From NCBI RefSeq assembly GCF_017591425.1, contig NW_024466307.1:8417001-8481000 (forward strand): a stretch of DNA of 64,000 nucleotides, written 5' to 3'. Below, one piece after another: positions 35,400-47,035 of the stretch. The notes under the pieces were generated by a model that was given only the letters and a program-made list of their open reading frames with translations, was not told the origin of the DNA and searched no databases. The DNA is from Ochotona curzoniae (taxonomy: Eukaryota; Chordata; Mammalia; Lagomorpha; Ochotonidae). The position numbers were made by a program, and so were the translations under genes. How positions within the stretch are numbered: the stretch's first letter is position 1; each line of letters opens with the position of its first letter.

Positions 35400-36000
35400 C
35401 TTGAGCTACTGGGTGCTTAGCCTTTAATCTGCTCCACATTAACACGAAATCATCAAACTACAAGGTGATTTTTGGCAATGATTATTATGATGGTGATAGG
35501 GCCTGATACTTGCGCCACTTCAAACAAGCAACCACCAACAGTTTCCTGACAACAAAAGGGCTTCCAGCATAACGCGTTTTAATAGTCAGCAGAGTCGTGA
35601 ATTCACAGCTTTGCACAGCAGGTGTGGCTGCACATCTTTGCACCCCTAAATTCACTTGCTCATCTAATCTGACAGATTAGACAATGGCACAAAACCCACA
35701 TCACCGAAGTCCAAACAAAGACTTCATTCCAGAAGAAACAAAGCTGCAAGCAGACTGTGTTGCTACTAATAAGTTTTGCAGGCGGGAAACAATGTATATT
35801 TTATTAATGAAGAACAAACTGCGGCGGGTGAGATGAATGTCTCCGTGTCTCTGACATTTGAAATGATTTGCTTCCCCTCCCCTTCTATGCCTTTAAGATT
35901 TACCTTCATAGCACTCTAGACACAGTCTTGTTAATTAGCTCTGGTCCTGACAACGGAGAAAGGAGACATCACAGTCCAAGACCTTAAAACCCAAGTCACA
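35400..36000. other. Unique block, candidate conserved non-coding DNA
   Basis: Repeat-free 600 bp with a striking homeodomain-type palindrome (35663-35681) overlapping a SOX-type word, and several ATTA/TAAT words ('cttgttaattagctctgg'). No ORF of interest. Confidence 0.35.
35663..35687. promoter_or_regulatory. TAATC inverted pair around TGACAG, then ACAATGG
   Basis: TCTAATCTG and CAGATTAGA are perfect 9-bp inverted arms around one A. Each arm has TAATCT (bicoid/K50 homeodomain type, as for OTX/PITX). The centre reads CTGACAG (TALE MEIS/TGIF type). ACAATGG, a SOX-type core, starts on the last base of the palindrome. Confidence 0.35.
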
Positions 36001-36009
36001 AGGGGAACA

Positions 36010-36011
<2 letters not shown>

Positions 36012-36065
<54 letters not shown>
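36012..36065 (+). repeat. (AC)27 microsatellite
   Basis: 54 uninterrupted bases of AC, followed by a T10 run at about 36070-36080. Confidence 0.98.
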
Positions 36066-36068
<3 letters not shown>

Positions 36069-36079
36069 GGTTTTTTTTT

Positions 36080-39000
36080 TTATTTTGTAAATTACACTGA
36101 CAAGCATCCCTTTTAATTAGAGCCGGAGGTGAGTGGGACTCAGGGTCATAAGCGCTGGGGTAGAATCACTGGCAAAGGGTTTCCAGTCCAAAAAGGCAAC
36201 ATGATTTTTATTCAACTTCATCACGGCAGTACAGGAGACCTGAGGCTGGAGATGTGCATGTTTACCGTGAAGGAAGGGGCTGAGTCCCAGGGGCCTGGAG
36301 AGGCAGGCAGGAGGCAGCTGCACTTAGCAGGAATCTGGAAGAGGAGGCAGCAGTACTGGGGAGCTGCAGGTCAGTCACCAATGTTGACTCCAGAGATGCA
36401 TAAATCTCCAGGCTGACTTGGGCCGGGGACGTGCAAAACCACCTTCTAGCATTTTCCTATCATTTAGAGATTAGGGAAGGTATCTGGTGACTGTGTTCAA
36501 TGGAAATATTCATTTAGATGTCAATCCTGTAAATGCTCTCAAGCAGCGGCCCCTGCCACACAGTTATACTTCAAACAAGACAGGTTGCTGGTTTTGTCAA
36601 CAGTAGGAGGTCATGGACAGCTGCCAAGGAAGACAACCTTTATCCACTACAATGTGCACAGGCCTACAGAGTCCCAGAACCTCTCCCCACTGCTTTACAA
36701 CCGATACATATATTCTGATATCTTGCTCTTGGTTGACAATTTCTGGAGTCAGAAATCTTAATCTTAAAAAGAAGCAACACACACACACACAGCAGAAAGC
36801 TGATTCATCACATCAAACGCTCCCAGAAAAGGGCAAGTCCTTTTTCAAGTTGGTCAACTTGTTTTTGTTGTGGTGTCTGGAAGCAGAGCATGGCAGGAAA
36901 GAGTGCGGAAACTTCTGGTAGGAACTCCTTCTTGATTCTTTGTCCTCCAAGAAGGACATAGGACCTATATTGGCAAAGAAAATCTCAAAGTATTGAAAAT
37001 ACATCAAAACCGCTCACTGAAAACACAGTTTCACAGAGTGAATATAAGGTGCAATGTCACTTTCACACATCAAGATGGTGTTCGCCAAGATGGATCCCAA
37101 CGTTCAAATCATTCTGTTTCTGCTTCTTTGTGCAACAGAACACCACTTTTAAAATATGAGATAAAGTTGCAACTGGAATCAAAAGTTTTCTCACACTTCA
37201 TAAGCTCAATTGGAAATTAATGCACTCGATTATACAATACAGCTCAGGAAAAGGATGCTAAAAGTTGTTGCAATTGATTTCCAAAATGGTATCTTGATCA
37301 TGAGGCGAGAGTTGGGTCAGAGTATCTGTTACTGCCATTATTACTGACATTGTTGAACTCTCTTGGATATACAAAATTTCCTCATAGGAAGACAAAAATT
37401 CATTCCTGGCCATCACTCCTGTGATTGGAAAATAAAGCAGCTGCTAGCTGGAGTTACAAACACTGGGTCCCACCATTGGCATGTCCCATCTCTCTCCCTG
37501 TGATTCATAATGAGGTCTTTGTTTGACTTTTTTGATTTTTACCTGTTAGTATTATTCAAGCCCTAAAGAAATCCAAGAATAAATGCAAATTAAAAAATGA
37601 TATAAATGAGAATTTCACATATTCTTAATGATATCCCGGAGTTGTAAGATATAATTAACATTACAGAGTGCCTGGAGAAGTCAGGCAGAAACAAATGAGA
37701 ATCTGAGTTTTTGCATTAAAAGAGTGTTGATGCAAAACTCACAAGTACCTCTCTCATGCTCTCTCACTCTTGTTCCTTATTTTCTCAGGGTACGGTTCAA
37801 GTGTTTTACTACTGGCCGTGGTGTCCTGGTTTGTATTCAGGGGAACCTGAGCATGGAGAACTCCGACACCTCCCGGGCGGGTATCAGCGGTACAGTAGCC
37901 ATCTGTAAGCTATGCATGGCCACCTTTATTGTTTTGCTGTTTTCAAAGCTAGACTCCACTTTAAAATTACATTAAGAATATCAATTTCAGTCTCCAACTG
38001 ATGACTCTGCAACAGAGAAAGAACGTGCGCTTTGTAGCACAAGATTCTTTTCATTTCATATTAAGCATTTATCCTCTCACTTTTTTTTTCTATTTTTGAA
38101 GACCATCAGAAATGAATAGACGTACGCCATAGGATCCTAGACCCTGTGGAATCCCAGGGCCCGTGGCACACTGCCGCCTGGAAGCCTCTTGTGCAGTCGC
38201 TTCCAGCAGAATATTTGAAGTTGATGCAGCTTAGGAAGAGGCCAGTCTTCACAGAAAAGCCAGAATTTCTGAAAAAAAAAATTCACCTATAATCACAGGC
38301 AAGCATTAAAGATTACTGTGATCAGGCAATTTTTGTCTGGCATACTTTTTAAGTGAATACCAATGTCTGTACAATGTAGGGATGAAGGCTTAGTGTTCTC
38401 ACAGAGCCCAGACAGTCCCCTTTTGAAAAGTCTCACTTCTATTATGCACCTGAGTCCCAGAATACCCTCCTTATTAATATTGCCAGAATTAAGGGAATAT
38501 CTGATCATGAATGATGCTTTTTCCCAACTGTCTTATGACATGGCTGTAATTGGCCATGATGAATCTGAAAAAACTCCTTCCTGTTAGTCTGCATGCAGGA
38601 TCCAGCTCATACAGTTACTTCTTTTTATCATCATTATTATTACTTTCTTTTAACCACCTATATGAGAGAAAACCCCCCACAAGCTATCAAGGAAACAGAG
38701 AATATAAATGGTAACATTCTGGGCCATTGATTTTCTCTCACTGAGCCAGTTTGGAGTTTTAGTTCAACTTTTAGCTGTGAATTAAGTCTACTCAATCTAA
38801 TGGCATGAAAGGTTTATGATGTTATTCCATTTAGTTTGCAAAAGATATATAATTCTAATTCCAGTTATTTAGAATCAAAGATATTGATTTACAAATTGGA
38901 ACTGAATTGCTAATTGTTCAACTTAAGCAACATTTTATTGCTGTGATGGAAAATAGTTTAGAAATGAGGAATGGGAACTCAATTCATTACACAAGTGAAA

Positions 39001-39793
39001 TGTGTCTTTTTTGGTAACTTTCCTTAATGTAGCTGAAATATCAAAACTTTCCTTTGAAAAATCTTGCAATTGTTGATTCAGTAGATAATTAGTATTCCAT
39101 TACTAATAGCCTTTAATATTGCTGATACTGCGCTACAAAGAGAAGAAGATTGGACTACAAAAGGATTATAGTGAAAGTTCAGGAACATTGCTCAGTCAGA
39201 AAACAAAATAATTTCTTTATCTAATGTGGTCCATATGGAAGTCCCTAATTGCTGCTGCCATTCTATGACACAGTAACTTCCATTGTAACCACACATGGCT
39301 GGAGATGGTCAGTTAGAGCTCAGATACACACACATTGCTTTCTGCTGAGATTAGAGAGCTCAGAAAAAGTCTTCTTATTCAAAAGAATTCAGATTTTTAT
39401 TGAAGAACTCAGCAGTACCTCTGGATCCCCACTGCAGCCCTCTGTGGTAATGGTGTGCAATCCTAGTCAAGTCCGTAAGGCTGCCTGCAAACTTTTTTCT
39501 CATCACTCTTCTCACTCATTCTTGACAACAACTGTTTCAAACTGTTTCCTCTCTCCAAACAATTCTCTTAGCCTCCGTCTCTCTCAGAAAATAAGCTTTT
39601 GTCCAACTCAATAGGAAAAACGGAAGACACCAAGATTCCACTCTGACTTAGTCACATTCAGCAAGTACTTGTCCCAAGTTCTCGCCCATTCCTCCACAAA
39701 AACTGCTGCCAGTAGTGCTGGACAAGCCTTTCAATTACATTGGAGTCTTTGCCAGTCATTTCAGGTGGAGGTGGAATAAGAAGCAGAATGGAG
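36080..39793. other. SINE-free non-coding DNA
   Basis: 3.7 kb without a recognised CSINE. The part at 36130-36430 is GC-richer and purine-rich, with overlapping short frames on both strands; it may be an old LTR or unique DNA. A short (CA) run lies at about 36777-36791. No exon or RNA gene recognised. Confidence 0.5.
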
Positions 39794-40055
39794 GGCCTGG
39801 CACTGTAGCCTAGTGGCTAAAGTCCTCGCCTTGCAAGTGCTGTGATCCCATATGCGTGCCAGTTTGTGTCCCAGCCACACCGCTTCCCATCTAGCTCCCT
39901 GCTTGTGACCTGGGAAGGCAGTTGAAGATGACCTAAAGCCTTGGGACTCTGCACCTCTGGGAGACCTGGAGGAGGACCCTGGCTCCTGGCCTTAGATCAG
40001 CTCAGTACCAGCCATTGAGGTCACGTGGGTAATGAAAAACTGGAAAAGGCAGGAA
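39794..40055 (+). repeat. CSINE, young-looking, 3'-incomplete
   Basis: Excellent 5' end: 'ggcctggcactgtagcctag', 'tggctaaagtcctcgccttg', 'gatcccatatgcgtgccagt', 'agctccctgcttgtgacctg', 'aaagccttgggactctgcac', 'gagacctggaggagg'. The 3' tail is replaced after 'gtaatgaaaaactgg'. Best evidence for the pika-like subfamily. Confidence 0.95.
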
Positions 40056-40257
40056 TCTAAATCAGGGAGGAAGGAAATAACAGAAATGATTGCTTGGCAA
40101 TAAACAATTGACAATAAAGTAATCAAAGAAAGAAAAGTTTACTCCTTGGACATATTTTTAAAATAGATTATCTGTAGCAGATTGAAGAAGAAAACAATGA
40201 AATCTGAAATGCCAGGGAGAAGATCATGACTCATATGTCAGAAAGAAGCAGGATAAG

Positions 40258-40535
40258 GAGCAGGCCAATGGGTAAGACACCCAGCAACACACCAACATGC
40301 CGGGTCAGAATGTCTGGGCTCAGTCCCCAGCCGTAACTCCACCTCCAGCTTCTTGCTAACGGACCGTGCGGTGGCAGGGTTGACTCAAGTGACTGGAGCC
40401 CTGTCATCATGTGGGAGACCTACGCTGGATCTCAGCATCCCAACTTGATATTCCGTCCAACTGCAGCCATCACAAGCATTTGAGAATTAAAGCAGGATTT
40501 CTGTGTGTGCATGTGTGTCTGTTTTCCTCACTCAT
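40258..40535 (+). repeat. CSINE variant (second subfamily)
   Basis: 'gcaggccaatgggtaagaca', 'cccagcaacacaccaacatg', 'tgtctgggctcagtccccag', 'cgtaactccacctccagctt', 'gtgggagacctacgctggat'. The 5' box differs from the main CSINE type, so it is a distinct or older subfamily. Confidence 0.75.
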
Positions 40536-40907
40536 CTGGTTCTATTTTGTAAAAGAAAAAATTAGAAATTTATCAATACAGTGTATTTTTGGAGTAACAA
40601 TTCTGATCAAAACTCACGTGATATTAACACACAGAACATAGTTAATAAACACGAAAATTTCCTTCCTCCCATTCTTCTGTATCTTTTTTGCTTGTTTTTT
40701 AAATCACTTTGATGCTTTCTTTTAATCTTTGAGATAATATATTTTACTAACTTTAAAGCCAAAAGCTTAGTCTTTCATCAAATAAATGAATTGAAAATGA
40801 AGTGAAAAACAGAAGTTTTTCAACTAATAAAAAGAGCAAAGACCATAGTTCAACAGGAATTAGGCATGGTTGTAAACAATCAAACAATAATCACATGAAA
40901 AAAAAAT

Positions 40908-41185
40908 CGCTTGTGGTTTGCACTGTGATGCTGCCTGTTAGGCTCCAGTTCAAGCTGTGGCTGCTCCACTTCTTATCCAACTTCCTGCTGATCTGCCTGG
41001 GAAGACAGTGAAAGATAGCTCATGTGTTCAGGACCCTGCACCTATATGACCACCCCTGGCTCCTGGCTTCCGAGCTGCCTGGCTCGGGATGGTGCAGTCA
41101 TTTGGGGAGTGAGCCAGTTAATGGAAGATCTCTCTTTCCCTCTCACTCAGAAACTCTGGCATACCAATAAATCAATAAATATTTA
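40908..41185 (+). repeat. CSINE
   Basis: 'gtggtttgcactgtgatgct', 'ccagttcaagctgtggctgc', 'tccacttcttatccaacttc', 'gcctgggaagacagtgaaag', 'cctggctcctggcttccgag', 'gtcatttggggagtgagcca', 'gttaatggaagatctctctt', AATAAATC tail. Confidence 0.93.
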
Positions 41186-41311
41186 AAAATTTCTTCCTGA
41201 GTTGATGAGGACTCCAGGCTTAGAGAATACAAAACTTCCAGATTTTTATTATGACCTTGAAGTGATTCTAGTGATATCACCATTTTCATTCTTTTACTGA
41301 GACATTTTTCT

Positions 41312-41621
41312 TTACTTTTATTGGAAAGTTAGATTTACAGAGAGAAGAGGCAGAGAGGATGATCTTCCTTCTGTTTATGCACTCCCCAAGTGGCTGCAAC
41401 AGCCAGAGCTGTGCTGATCCAAAGCCAGGAGCCAGGAGCTTTTTCCGGGTCTCCCACCCAGGAGTGGATTCCCGAGGCTTTGGGCCATCCTCGACTGCTT
41501 TCCCAGGCTGTAGGCAGGGAGTTGGTTGGGAAACAGGGCTACCAGGATTAGAATCAGTGCCCATTTGGGATTTTGGCATGTGCAAGGCAGACTTCAGCCA
41601 CTAGGCCACTGCTCCGGGCCC
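41312..41621 (-). repeat. CSINE, near full length, young-looking
   Basis: Reverse complement complete: 'tttacttttattggaaagtt', 'agatttacagagagaagagg', 'ctccccaagtggctgcaaca', 'gccaggagccaggagctttt', 'tccgggtctcccacccagg', 'ggccatcctcgactgctttc', 'tgcaaggcagacttcagcca', 'ctaggccactgctccgggcc'. Confidence 0.96.
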
Positions 41622-41899
41622 ACCATTTTCATTATTATTCCTAAGTTTCTTCCTAAATTATTATTGATGTATTCAGTTGAAAAAGGCAGCTGATATGAAT
41701 ATTTAAATACAAAAAAGTTCAAATAAGTCAGTTGGTAGCACTCTTGCTAAAATTACTTCAGTGTGCTGAGATTAATACTCACAAAATGTAATGTGTCTAA
41801 CCCGCATGATCTGATCTTTTCCTGTAGTTTTGCAGACAAAACTACACAACAAGAGCTCCTTGCTGTGTACAACTAACCACTTGTCCGATCTATTCATGC

Positions 41900-42130
41900 C
41901 TCCTCTGCAGATGTGGCCCAGCTGGCTGTTTCTCAGTCTTTGTGGTCTTAGGTCAAGCATCACTTCGTCAGAGAGATCACTTTCTCGACTCACCCTCAAC
42001 CTCGGGCCCCTGTCTTTTAACAGGACCTTGTTTGTCACTTTCATTGCATTGGAAGATTTTCCAGCCTCCGTGTCTGTGGTGGGCGCGGTGCCTCTAGAAG
42101 GAAAGCCACATAAATGATGTGTACACGATG
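41900..42130 (+). repeat. L2 LINE 3' fragment
   Basis: 'cagctggctgtttctcagtc', 'tcaagcatcacttcgtcaga', 'gagatcactttctcgactca' correspond to L2 'ctgctcaaatgtcaccttctcagtgaggcc...ctgaccacc', followed by 'tttgtcactttcattgcatt'. Overlapping short frames are not genes. Confidence 0.5.
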
Positions 42131-42937
42131 CGTACATAGCACACGGAAGAGTGCTAAAATTGTGCAATCAATGAAATGATTCTGTAACGCCTTAGACAGT
42201 TTCACCATGTAATATCACGTAAGCCAATGGCTCTGCCTAATCTGTCTACCTAAAATTTGTGCATTTTTAGACATACTTTCCCACATCTGGACAACTCCTC
42301 AAAGAGTTCATCTGGGCCACTCCAGACGAAAGGGCTTCTGCAATCAGTCACTTCTGTAACATTCATGCTCATTCATTTGCACCATTCCTTTCCATGCAAA
42401 TGGTGAGAGAAGCCTGCTTTGTGGCCACGGGTTGCTGTGTGAAATGTGCTTGCTTTTCATGACCTCAGTGAATATTCTGCGTGCTTGTCTAAGGGCAGGA
42501 TTTGGCCTTATGTGGTTAGTTGATTACAACAAACATATGGGAAAAATGGCTGAGAATGCTCAAATATTGAAACCATATGTTACTGCATGGGAAACTACGC
42601 CTTATTAAAAAAAAAAAAAAGCTGAGAATCCAGCTAGAAATATACAGTGCAGAGCTTTGCTTTCGAGCTTAATAGCACTCTATTTATTAGAGTGAGGATT
42701 TACTTAGATTGAACAAAATCTTTACATTTCAGAGTCATTTAGCTAAAATGTCTTCTAACTTACAGATGGATCCAAAAATCAAACATCTTGCAAAATTTTA
42801 AAAATCAAAGTAAAACTATCCTGAATTTGGAGGGCTTTTACAATTTCTTTTATAAATGCATGAATACTTCATAGATTTTATTTTAGTATATTTGCTGCTG
42901 ACACGAACACATACTTCTTAGATTTTATGCGTGATCT
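42131..42937. other. Non-coding DNA
   Basis: No repeat or gene recognised; contains an A14 run at about 42606-42619. Confidence 0.5.
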
Positions 42938-43057
42938 ATCATCGGAATGTTCATGGAAATGCATACTGTCAAACTATATGTGGTTCTCAAAAAAATTTTA
43001 CGCCAAACAAATCTATTTTTCATCGTATTTTTCCCGAAAACTTTTTGAAGTGTCCTC
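42938..43057. mobile_element. Mariner-type MITE (copy 3 of 4)
   Basis: Ends 'aatgttcatggaaatgcata' and 'tttcccgaaaactttttgaa' are degenerate inverted repeats of the same type as copies 1, 2 and 4. No coding capacity. Confidence 0.5.
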
Positions 43058-43586
43058 ATATGTTTTTTATTTAAATAGGATATTTTAACACTTTTTCTCA
43101 AAATCTCACTACCTTCATGGGGAATGGAACAGAAAGGACTATGAATGGCAAACTTGGTTGATAATGCCTTGTACAAAAAGATTAGCACAATTCGTATCAA
43201 ATGAGTTTGTGCTAATCATTGTGAAGGAGCTTAGATTTACACATCATTTCTTCTGGTTCTCAGAAGAAACTTTTAGTCCCTTGTCAAACACATGTACTAA
43301 TAGCCGTAGGTTATGCAACCTTAGAAAAAGCCCTGCCAAACTATCTGTCATGTAATACGATCATGTAATCTGCATTATTATTTCAAAGTGTTTGAAATAT
43401 AAAAACATCTGCATGCTTATTCTAAGGAAACATAGTCCATTTGAATTTTGCTTTAACATCCTAATATTAAGTATCAATTTCAATGCACTTTAAGAAATTT
43501 GAGGCATTTGTTGGTTTGGGTAGACTTCCATGTCCTTTATCATGTTCATACTAAAGATCTCAGTGGTTCTTCTCCAGTCCTTCCCC

Positions 43587-43590
<4 letters not shown>
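43058..43590. other. AT-rich non-coding DNA
   Basis: Nothing recognised. Confidence 0.5.
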
Positions 43591-43637
<47 letters not shown>

Positions 43638-43693
43638 CTCACACACACACACACACTCTCACACACACACACACACTCTCACACACACACACA
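43591..43693 (+). repeat. Compound (AC)n with 20-bp higher-order CTCTC units
   Basis: An AC run is followed by a 20-bp unit (AC run ending CTCTC) repeated at 43641-43660 and 43661-43680, with a near-identical preceding unit at 43621-43640. Thr-His frames here are artefacts. Confidence 0.97.
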
Positions 43694-43875
43694 GCCCTAC
43701 CTGTCTGCCAACAGATCTATGTGACCTATGACCTATAACCTTTACCAGATCCAATACCACAAACTTTGCCTTCTGACTTGCTCTTCGGTATTGACTCTGT
43801 TTGATAGATATTTGACAAATCACTTTGGGAGAAGAAATTTGATCTGTAATGATACCCAAATATGATCACTTTTTG

Positions 43876-44198
43876 GATTTATTTTATTTTTATTGCAAAG
43901 TCAGATATGCAGAGGGGAGGAGACACAGAGAAGAAGATCGCCCAACCGTAGGTTCAATCCCAAAATTGCCACAAGGATTGGAGCTGCACTGATATGAAAC
44001 CAGGAGCCAGAAGCCTCTTCCAGGTCTCTCATGCAGGTGCCGGGTCCCAAGGCTTTGGGCCACCCTCAACTGTTTTCCCAGGACACAGGTAGGGAGCTGG
44101 ATGGGAAGCAGGGCTGTCGGGATTAGAATCGGAGCCCATATGGGATCCCGGGGATGCAAGGAGAAGACTTTAGCTGCTAGGTTACCGCGCTGAGCCCC
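43876..44198 (-). repeat. CSINE, near full length
   Basis: Reverse complement: 'tttattttatttttattgca', 'cagaggggaggagacacaga', 'aaaccaggagccagaagcct', 'cttccaggtctctcatgcag', 'cccaaggctttgggccaccc', 'gagctggatgggaagcaggg', 'gagcccatatgggatcccgg', 'gctaggttaccgcgctgagc'. Confidence 0.96.
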
Positions 44199-44999
44199 AT
44201 ATATTATTTTATCACTATGTAGGCTTTAAATGTGAATCCCTAGATCGATAAATTTAGACATAAATAAACTAGTCTCTTACAGTTGATTTTGAAATATAAT
44301 CATAGACTATATTTTAACATGTAAAGACAGTTAATCCAGGCAAACCGTATTTTCATTATGCAGAGAAAGGTAATATCTAATGTAGGAAATGCTCTTCTGG
44401 ATGTGCTAAGACCTCGTTTTTAACACTTACTAAGTGAAAGACGCCTAATAAGTTTGATTATTCTTATTCATGAAGTAAAATAATAAATGTAGTTTACTGA
44501 TTTCATAAGCATTAAATTTAAATAAGAATATTTTAGCATATAACTTTTTCCACCATGTAATATTTTCATTTTTAAAAATTTTTAAGTTTAATGCCTACGA
44601 AATTTGAAAGACATTCTCATAATTTACTTTTGAAAGCTTGGTTGAACTTGGGGACCTAAATAGTCCTAATCACCCAGGCTGTTAGCTGTCCTTCTTCTCC
44701 TTCTTCATGGTTCCCCCACTCTCCCTTTCTTAATCTTTCCTTTTATTTTAATGATGAGAAATCATACCTAAGGATGAAGGCTGTAAAAGAACCACTTCCT
44801 GTCATGAAGATTATGTAAAATTATGTTATTTGTTTCTACATAAATGAAATGAATGCTGTGTATTACCAGTGTATTTTTCAATGTAGCCACAATATCTTTC
44901 TTTGTATTTTTTTCTCTGATTATACCTAAACACTCTATGACTTTAGTAGCCATACAGCTATACAATAAAACAGGAACCTGGTGTATGGCTCTGGCATGC
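44199..44999. other. AT-rich non-coding DNA
   Basis: No repeat or gene recognised. The 198-codon minus frame (44768-45364) extends into the L2 remnant and is treated there. Confidence 0.5.
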
Positions 45000-45830
45000 A
45001 AGAAAGAGGTAAATACAAAGTTGGAATTTAACGTCATACACATGCTTTTAAAATCAGTGGACCAGGTGAGCTGACATCGGTAGTGAATGTAATTAGAGAA
45101 GAGAAAAGGTCTTAGGCTTAACTCCTCGGAGAGACCAACTGAAAGGCTAGGAAAATTAGAAGGATTGATGAAAAGGGAGTAAAACAGAACAAACAGAGAA
45201 AAGGTCAAGGCACTCCCTTTCTGCGTCCTGTGTGTCACTTCCCTTTGACTGATGTTGAGGTTCAGCCTAAACGGCAGTGGACAGTCCCCGCCCGAGACAG
45301 CAGCAGCCCAGTTGCTCTGCCTGCCACAAGGTCTTTTCTGAAGTGGAAAAGTGGACAATCTCACTCAGCTCCCATGGTGCTTTAAGGAATCCAGGGTCCC
45401 ACAGACAACTGGCAGTCCTGAGAAAACGAGACTCCAGATTGTGCCCTAGTCTCCTAGGCTTCGGCAAGACGATGCTGAGACTGGCGTGGTAACTGAGCGT
45501 TAGTGGTGATTTGTCGGTAGCAGTTTCAGAATCACAGGAAAATTGACTAGAGTTGATTCAAGGGAAAATAAAAACAAAAAGGAGAGGAAATGAGATGCAC
45601 TCAAGATCCATTTTTGGGAATTTCCTGGCAAGGCAGTGGGAACAGTACAGTGATAAATAGAGGTAAGAGTGAAGAGAGCTCGAGGGAGGGATTCGTCTTA
45701 CAGATTGAGGAAGCCGCACTGTGTGCAGAGCACAGAGCAATGAGCTTGCAGGAGACAGAGGGAGAGTTATTCAAGTGGTAGATGAGAGATACGCTTAGAG
45801 TGGAAGAACGGGCTTTACCTGAAGAGACAG
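45000..45830 (-). mobile_element. L2 LINE remnant, reverse-transcriptase region
   Basis: Plus strand follows the complement of L2 ORF2: 'catgcttttaaaatcagtgg' with 'accaggtgagctgacatc', then 'attagagaagagaaaaggtc' with 'ttaggcttaactcctcggag', 'agttgattcaagggaaaata', and 'cttgcaggagacagaggga'. A 198-codon minus frame overlaps it; its stretch QLTWSTDFKSMCMTLNSN lines up with the L2 form whose intact version ends in YADDSQ. The catalytic Asp pair is gone. Confidence 0.65.
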
Positions 45831-46879
45831 ATTTTGATCTGTTTTGGCAGAGCAAACAGACCTTTGGGGTACTGATGAGATCATAATACGTGCAATAATG
45901 GAAGGATGCTTAATCACCCATTCAATGAGCAAATCCCCCCTTTGGAACATCTGGGTAACGGAAAGTCCGTTTTCTTGAACCAATCAACATCACTGACATT
46001 TTGTGTTGTAAAATAGCCCGTGCCATTTCAGTTTTCGTGTTTCTCAATTTCTTCTTCCTGATAACTGCACCACTGAGTCTAAGTAGAGATACAAAACCTT
46101 GGGAGTGAGAGAGGCACGATGGGGGCAAAATTAGTGAGAGACAAGCTGATCCATTTGTCCAGATGAGGACTGGGATATACACATTTAGAAAAACAAAACC
46201 CCCTAGGACAAGAGACACCTAGGGATACTCATATGTGTTAGCACACGGACTCAGCCACAGAACAAGACGCAATGTAACTTCTTCAGGATACATAAATAAA
46301 TTTTATTTATTTATGGCTGAATAAATTTTAGTTTGCATTTGAGTTTCTTATATAATTCATTATGGTTCATCTTTTTTTGAGTCAGGATAAAGCCCTCAGT
46401 ATTCAAAGTCTATATACTCAAAGTCTTGAGTAGAATCAAGTAGTAGATAAATTCATATAGTAGAGATTAGATAATCAATCTTGGTAGTTTTTTGCCAGTG
46501 CCAAGCTGTGTAACACTTGTGAATTCTAAATACAAGAAAGGCTGATGGTAACATTTAATCAACACCTGATATAGGCAGATGCTGACTGACAGATGATGGA
46601 AAGAAAGATACTCCATTCTCTGCTCCCACGGATGAGACAAGCCATTTCAGAAGAGCATTATTTAATTACTGCAAGAAAATGTATTTGGCAACAAAATATT
46701 TTAGGATGACTTTTTCTAGCACGAGGCTAAAACATAAAGTCACGGTAGGGTAAATGTGCCTGGTCGAGGGTTGGAAGTACGACCAGGCTGACTAAAGGAA
46801 AATATTCCAGACAAGAAACCAGGTGTCCCATTTAGCTTTCAGTGTAAAAAGGTTTTAAAAACAGGCTGCTCACACATGC
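45831..46879. other. Non-coding DNA
   Basis: No gene recognised. Contains an AT-rich palindrome at 46291-46315 (arms CATAAATAAA and TTTATTTATG, 5-bp spacer). Confidence 0.5.
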
Positions 46880-47035
46880 GGAACCTGGAAATAGTTCCTG
46901 GCTCCTGGTTCCTGGCTTTGGACCAGCCCAGCAGCCATTTGAGGAAAAAACCAGTAGATGGATTTTTTGGGGGGGGGGGGGCGGAGTTCTCCTCTCTGTG
47001 AATCTGGCTTTTGAATGAAAATACATGTCTTCTTT
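46880..47035 (+). repeat. CSINE 3' half with G13 run
   Basis: 'gttcctggctcctggttcct', 'ggctttggaccagcccagc', 'agccatttgaggaaaaaacc', 'agtagatggattttttg', then 13 G at 46969-46981 where a CT-rich block is expected, then 'ctcctctctgtgaatctggc' and 'ttttgaatgaaaata'. Confidence 0.85.

Noticed and set aside
43499..43738. Thr-His-rich frames
   Set aside because: Translation of the (CA)n/CTCTC array.
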